A stretch of 6,936 nucleotides of DNA from positions 1-6,936 of the forward strand of contig JASLBL010000296.1 in NCBI GenBank assembly GCA_030146615.1, in the 5' to 3' direction. A program made the position numbers and the translations under genes. The notes under the pieces are model-generated. The model was not told where the DNA came from. It did no database searches and saw only the letters and a list, made by a program, of their open reading frames with translations. This DNA comes from Actinomycetes bacterium (GTDB taxonomy: Bacteria > Actinomycetota > CALGFH01). Shown piece by piece: positions 6,724-6,936 of this stretch. Position 1 is the first letter of the stretch. Each line of letters begins with the position of its first letter.

Positions 6724-6936
6724 ATGGCGACACGAAGGCGAAAGCTGCTGCTCCGAGCCGGGCTCGGGCTGTTCGCCGTGGCCGTGCTGCTCCAGCTGGT
6801 GCCGTACGGGCGCGACCACACCAACCCGCTCGTGACCCAGGACGCGCCCTGGCCGGACGGCCGTTCCCGGGAGCTGGCCACGACGGCCTGCTACGACTGC
6901 CACAGCAACCAGACCCGCTGGCCGATCCAGAGCTTC
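6724..6936 (+). CDS. Membrane-anchored haem-binding domain protein (CxxCH), 5' part
   Basis: The first 71 residues of a protein that continues past the right edge. A basic start (MATRRRK) and a hydrophobic stretch at about 8-27 (LLLRAGLGLFAVAVLLQLVP) form an uncleaved signal anchor or signal peptide, sending the rest outside the membrane. At 56-66 is CYDCHSNQTRW, a CxxCH c-type haem attachment motif in the setting ACYDCHSNxTxWP, characteristic of the small haem-binding (Haem_bd) domain family; there the motif is followed by WP and an aromatic segment. Family members are usually about 150 residues. The ATG at 6724 has GGGAG four bases upstream. It is transcribed away from the mutase gene. An electron-transfer or haem-sensing role is possible; which one cannot be seen from this fragment. 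Confidence 0.83.
   Translation, partial: MATRRRKLLLRAGLGLFAVAVLLQLVPYGRDHTNPLVTQDAPWPDGRSRELATTACYDCHSNQTRWPIQSF

Overview
The window is very GC-rich with strong G/C bias at third codon positions. It looks like a chromosomal segment of a high-GC Gram-positive bacterium, most likely a soil-type actinomycetote. The best supports for this are a flavoprotein that matches Mycobacterium LpdA closely in my memory, a SigE-like ECF sigma factor and GTG starts. I cannot place it to genus. There are no tRNA or rRNA genes, CRISPR arrays, insertion sequences or phage genes, and no gene-free stretch over 300 bases. The several long open frames on the plus strand opposite these genes are composition shadows.

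Layout, left to right. (a) 1-1138, minus: the N-terminal two thirds of a family-5 (Dpp/Opp-type) peptide ABC-transporter solute-binding protein; its C-terminus lies beyond the left edge. Its signal peptide and mature part are in different frames, with a one-base slip near a G4 run at 1026-1029. (b) 1139-1263: intergenic, with a possible promoter and a perfect 16-bp palindrome that looks like a TetR-type operator. (c) 1264-2688, minus: an LpdA-type flavoprotein disulfide reductase. (d) 2724-4184, minus: a membrane-anchored protein with seven Asp-boxes, predicted to be a seven-bladed extracytoplasmic beta-propeller. (e) 4177-4680, minus: an ECF sigma factor overlapping (d) by 8 bases. (f) 4763-4930, minus: a 55-residue two-helix membrane protein. 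(g) 5044-6636, minus: a stand-alone large subunit of methylmalonyl-CoA mutase, without its B12 domain. (h) 6724-right edge, plus: the start of a membrane-anchored haem-binding (CxxCH) protein, divergent from the mutase.

How they fit together. The sigma factor and propeller gene form a translationally coupled pair, most simply read as a regulator with its membrane-bound partner. The propeller would sit outside the membrane and a short basic tail inside; no zinc anti-sigma domain is visible. lpdA follows 35 bases later and may be co-transcribed, suggesting a possible redox output. The mutase has the Tyr and Arg expected for methylmalonyl-CoA, so it belongs to propionate, odd-chain or branched-chain carbon metabolism, but its B12-binding subunit is not here. 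The sigma/propeller pair is the most interesting system in the window.
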